NCBI RefSeq assembly: GCF_034479615.1 | Contig: NZ_CP140255.1 | Location: forward strand, 3,100,001-3,164,000 | Source of the DNA: Vreelandella neptunia | GTDB taxonomy: Bacteria; Pseudomonadota; Gammaproteobacteria; Pseudomonadales; Halomonadaceae | Reading direction: 5' to 3' | Length of the DNA stretch: 64,000 nt | Part shown: in pieces, positions 62,628 through 64,000 of the stretch | Layout of the letters: each line of letters opens with the position of its first letter | Position numbering within the stretch: position 1 is the stretch's first letter | Translations under genes and position numbers: made by a program | The notes under the pieces: generated by a model | Databases searched by the model: none | Seen by the model: only the letters and a program-made list of their open reading frames with translations | What the model was told of the DNA's origin: nothing

Positions 62628-63347
62628 ATGCAAGACACTGAAGGTTTGCGCAAGAATGCTCTACTTGGCCTGCTATCAGAAGAAGAGCTAACCCATTTGC
62701 TGCCACATTTTGAGAGGGTGGAGCTGACATTAGGACAATCACTGTCTGAGTCAGGCATGCAAATGAGTCACGTCTACTTTCCACTTGATGCCATCGTTTC
62801 GCTGCTTTGTGTAATGGAAGATGGCGCCTCGACGGAAATTGCAGTAGTGGGCTATGAAGGGATCGTTGGCGTTTCTCTGTTCATGGGCGGAGAGACCACC
62901 CCCAGCCGAGCGATTGTGCAGAGTGCCGGCGCTGCTTATCGCCTAAAGGGGCAATTACTCAAAAACGAATTTTATCGCGCTGGCCCCATGCAGAAAATAC
63001 TGCTGCGCTATACCCAAGCCTTGCTGACGCAAATGGCACAGACAGCGGTATGCAATCGCCATCACAGCGTCGATCAACAGCTATGCCGCTGGCTGTTGCT
63101 CAGCCTTGACCGGCTGCAGGGTGATAAACTGATTATGACCCAGGAGCTCATTGCCAATATGCTGGGCGTGCGCCGCGAAGGGGTGACCGAGTCCGCTGGG
63201 AAACTCCAGCGAGCAGGACTAATTGCCTACAACCGCGGGCATATCACTGTCCTTGACAGGCCAGGGCTAGAGAAGCGGGTCTGCGAGTGCTATGCGGTGG
63301 TTAAGCGCGAGTACGACCGCCTACTCAACCACCATAACGTAATGTAA
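62628..63347 (+). CDS. Crp/Fnr family transcriptional regulator
   Basis: The 239-residue protein has a cyclic-nucleotide-binding-like N-terminal domain (YFPLDAIVSLLCVMEDGASTEIAVVGYEGIVG) and a Crp-type helix-turn-helix (LIMTQELIANMLGVRREGVTESAGKLQRAGLI). It lacks the Fnr Cys cluster and the cAMP-contact GELGL/RAAT-type motif, so it is of the effector-unknown group. The similar gene at 63546 follows in the same direction. Confidence 0.9.
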   Translation: MQDTEGLRKNALLGLLSEEELTHLLPHFERVELTLGQSLSESGMQMSHVYFPLDAIVSLLCVMEDGASTEIAVVGYEGIVGVSLFMGGETTPSRAIVQSAGAAYRLKGQLLKNEFYRAGPMQKILLRYTQALLTQMAQTAVCNRHHSVDQQLCRWLLLSLDRLQGDKLIMTQELIANMLGVRREGVTESAGKLQRAGLIAYNRGHITVLDRPGLEKRVCECYAVVKREYDRLLNHHNVM

Positions 63348-63545
63348 TCCTTCAGCCCGCACCATCAACCTCCCTGTAACCAACATTCCCATGCTATGTA
63401 CGCTAGCGTGCCGACGCTTGATTTACTGAATGTTAATATACACATAGCCCGTCACTTCACTTATGACAGCTTATCTGCAGCCGACATCAAAATGATTTAA
63501 TCCTTCATTGTGCCGTTTGCCAGGTTCTTTCAACCGGAGAGGCAC

Positions 63546-64000
63546 ATGGCGTCTATTTTAAACGTTTCCGCTGCCAATCAGCTGCTTGCTAAGCTGCCGG
63601 AAATCGAACAACGAGCCTTTATGGCGGAGTGTCAAACAGTGCAGCTTGCTTTTGGAGAAGTCCTGCTCCAGCCCGCCGAGATTTTTACCCACGTCTATTT
63701 CCCCATCGACAGTTTTATTTCGTTGATTAACGTCATTGACGCTGACAACCGGCTTGAAGTCGCAATGGCAGGCCGGGAGGGTATGTTAGGTATACCCCTG
63801 GTACTCAATGTCAAAGAATCTCAATCGATCGCTTTGGTTCAAGGCGCGGGGTCGGCCCTTCGCATGACTGCTGAAAGCTTTCAGCGTCTACTATTCTCCA
63901 GCCCCGTATTACATCAGCGCCTGAAGCGCTATATCTATGTTGCGATGAGCCAATTGGCGACATCTGCGGCGTGTAACCACTTCCATCGGATTGAAGAGCG
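63546..64000 (+). CDS. Second Crp/Fnr-type regulator, 3' end outside window
   Basis: The frame from ATG 63546 (GGAGAGG just upstream) stays open to the window end, giving 151 residues. It parallels the previous regulator: VYFPIDSFISLINVI, AGREGMLGIPLVLN, and YVAMSQLATSAACNHFHRIEER match its cNMP-like domain and dimer helix. The DNA-binding domain should lie beyond the window. The two genes are probably a tandem duplication. Confidence 0.85.
   Translation, partial: MASILNVSAANQLLAKLPEIEQRAFMAECQTVQLAFGEVLLQPAEIFTHVYFPIDSFISLINVIDADNRLEVAMAGREGMLGIPLVLNVKESQSIALVQGAGSALRMTAESFQRLLFSSPVLHQRLKRYIYVAMSQLATSAACNHFHRIEE

Overview
The window looks like chromosome from a halophilic gammaproteobacterium of the Halomonas/Vreelandella type. 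This is inferred from protein style, a GC content that appears to be in the high 50s, two SLC13 anion permeases, TRAP and siderophore uptake systems, and a Mrp/complex-I-like membrane module. No rRNA or tRNA gene was seen. Almost all of the sequence is protein coding, and many genes sit in short operons joined by 4-nt ATGA overlaps.

Layout. 1-12 kb: start of a CDF-type cation transporter, a LysR regulator, a PIN-PhoH ATPase, a YihY/BrkB membrane protein, a four-gene orphan antiporter-like module (3877-9330), an esterase and an SLC13/RCK permease. 12-20 kb: a 7-bp tandem repeat, a cold-shock protein, a GMC dehydrogenase plus mmsA pair with a divergent LysR gene (probably 3-hydroxypropionate or related semialdehyde metabolism), periplasmic MsrA, an aldehyde dehydrogenase behind a TetR-type palindrome, pgpA and a YebE-like protein. 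20-32 kb: sbcDC, a second SLC13 symporter, two small lineage-specific genes, sstT, an MFS transporter, and an XRE-cupin regulator in one operon with azlCD. 32-39 kb: siderophore uptake (binding protein, two permeases, TonB receptor, ATPase) with Fur-like sites.

38.7-42.7 kb is a small accessory island. A NERD nuclease-UvrD helicase gene lies between two imperfect 36-nt direct repeats, each being the 3' end of a vapC/fitB-type toxin gene. The right-hand toxin gene is broken by a complete 1102-bp IS30-family element, and its antitoxin gene is still intact. The NERD-helicase is the best candidate for an undescribed (perhaps anti-phage) function here.

42.7-57.9 kb: after a class-C beta-lactamase-like hydrolase comes a hydroxyproline catabolic island. 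It holds a TRAP transporter, 4-hydroxyproline epimerase, a pyrroline-4-hydroxy-2-carboxylate deaminase-like protein, a D-amino-acid dehydrogenase, a GntR/FCD regulator, a polar amino-acid ABC transporter, a fused aconitase X (cis-3-hydroxyproline dehydratase type) and a second proline-racemase-family enzyme with a Ser/Cys active site. A shared GTATA-N3-TATAC-like motif precedes three of its transcription units. 58-64 kb: a second Fur-type TonB receptor, a PAS-GGDEF protein with a degenerate EAL domain, and two tandem Crp/Fnr regulators, the second cut by the window end.
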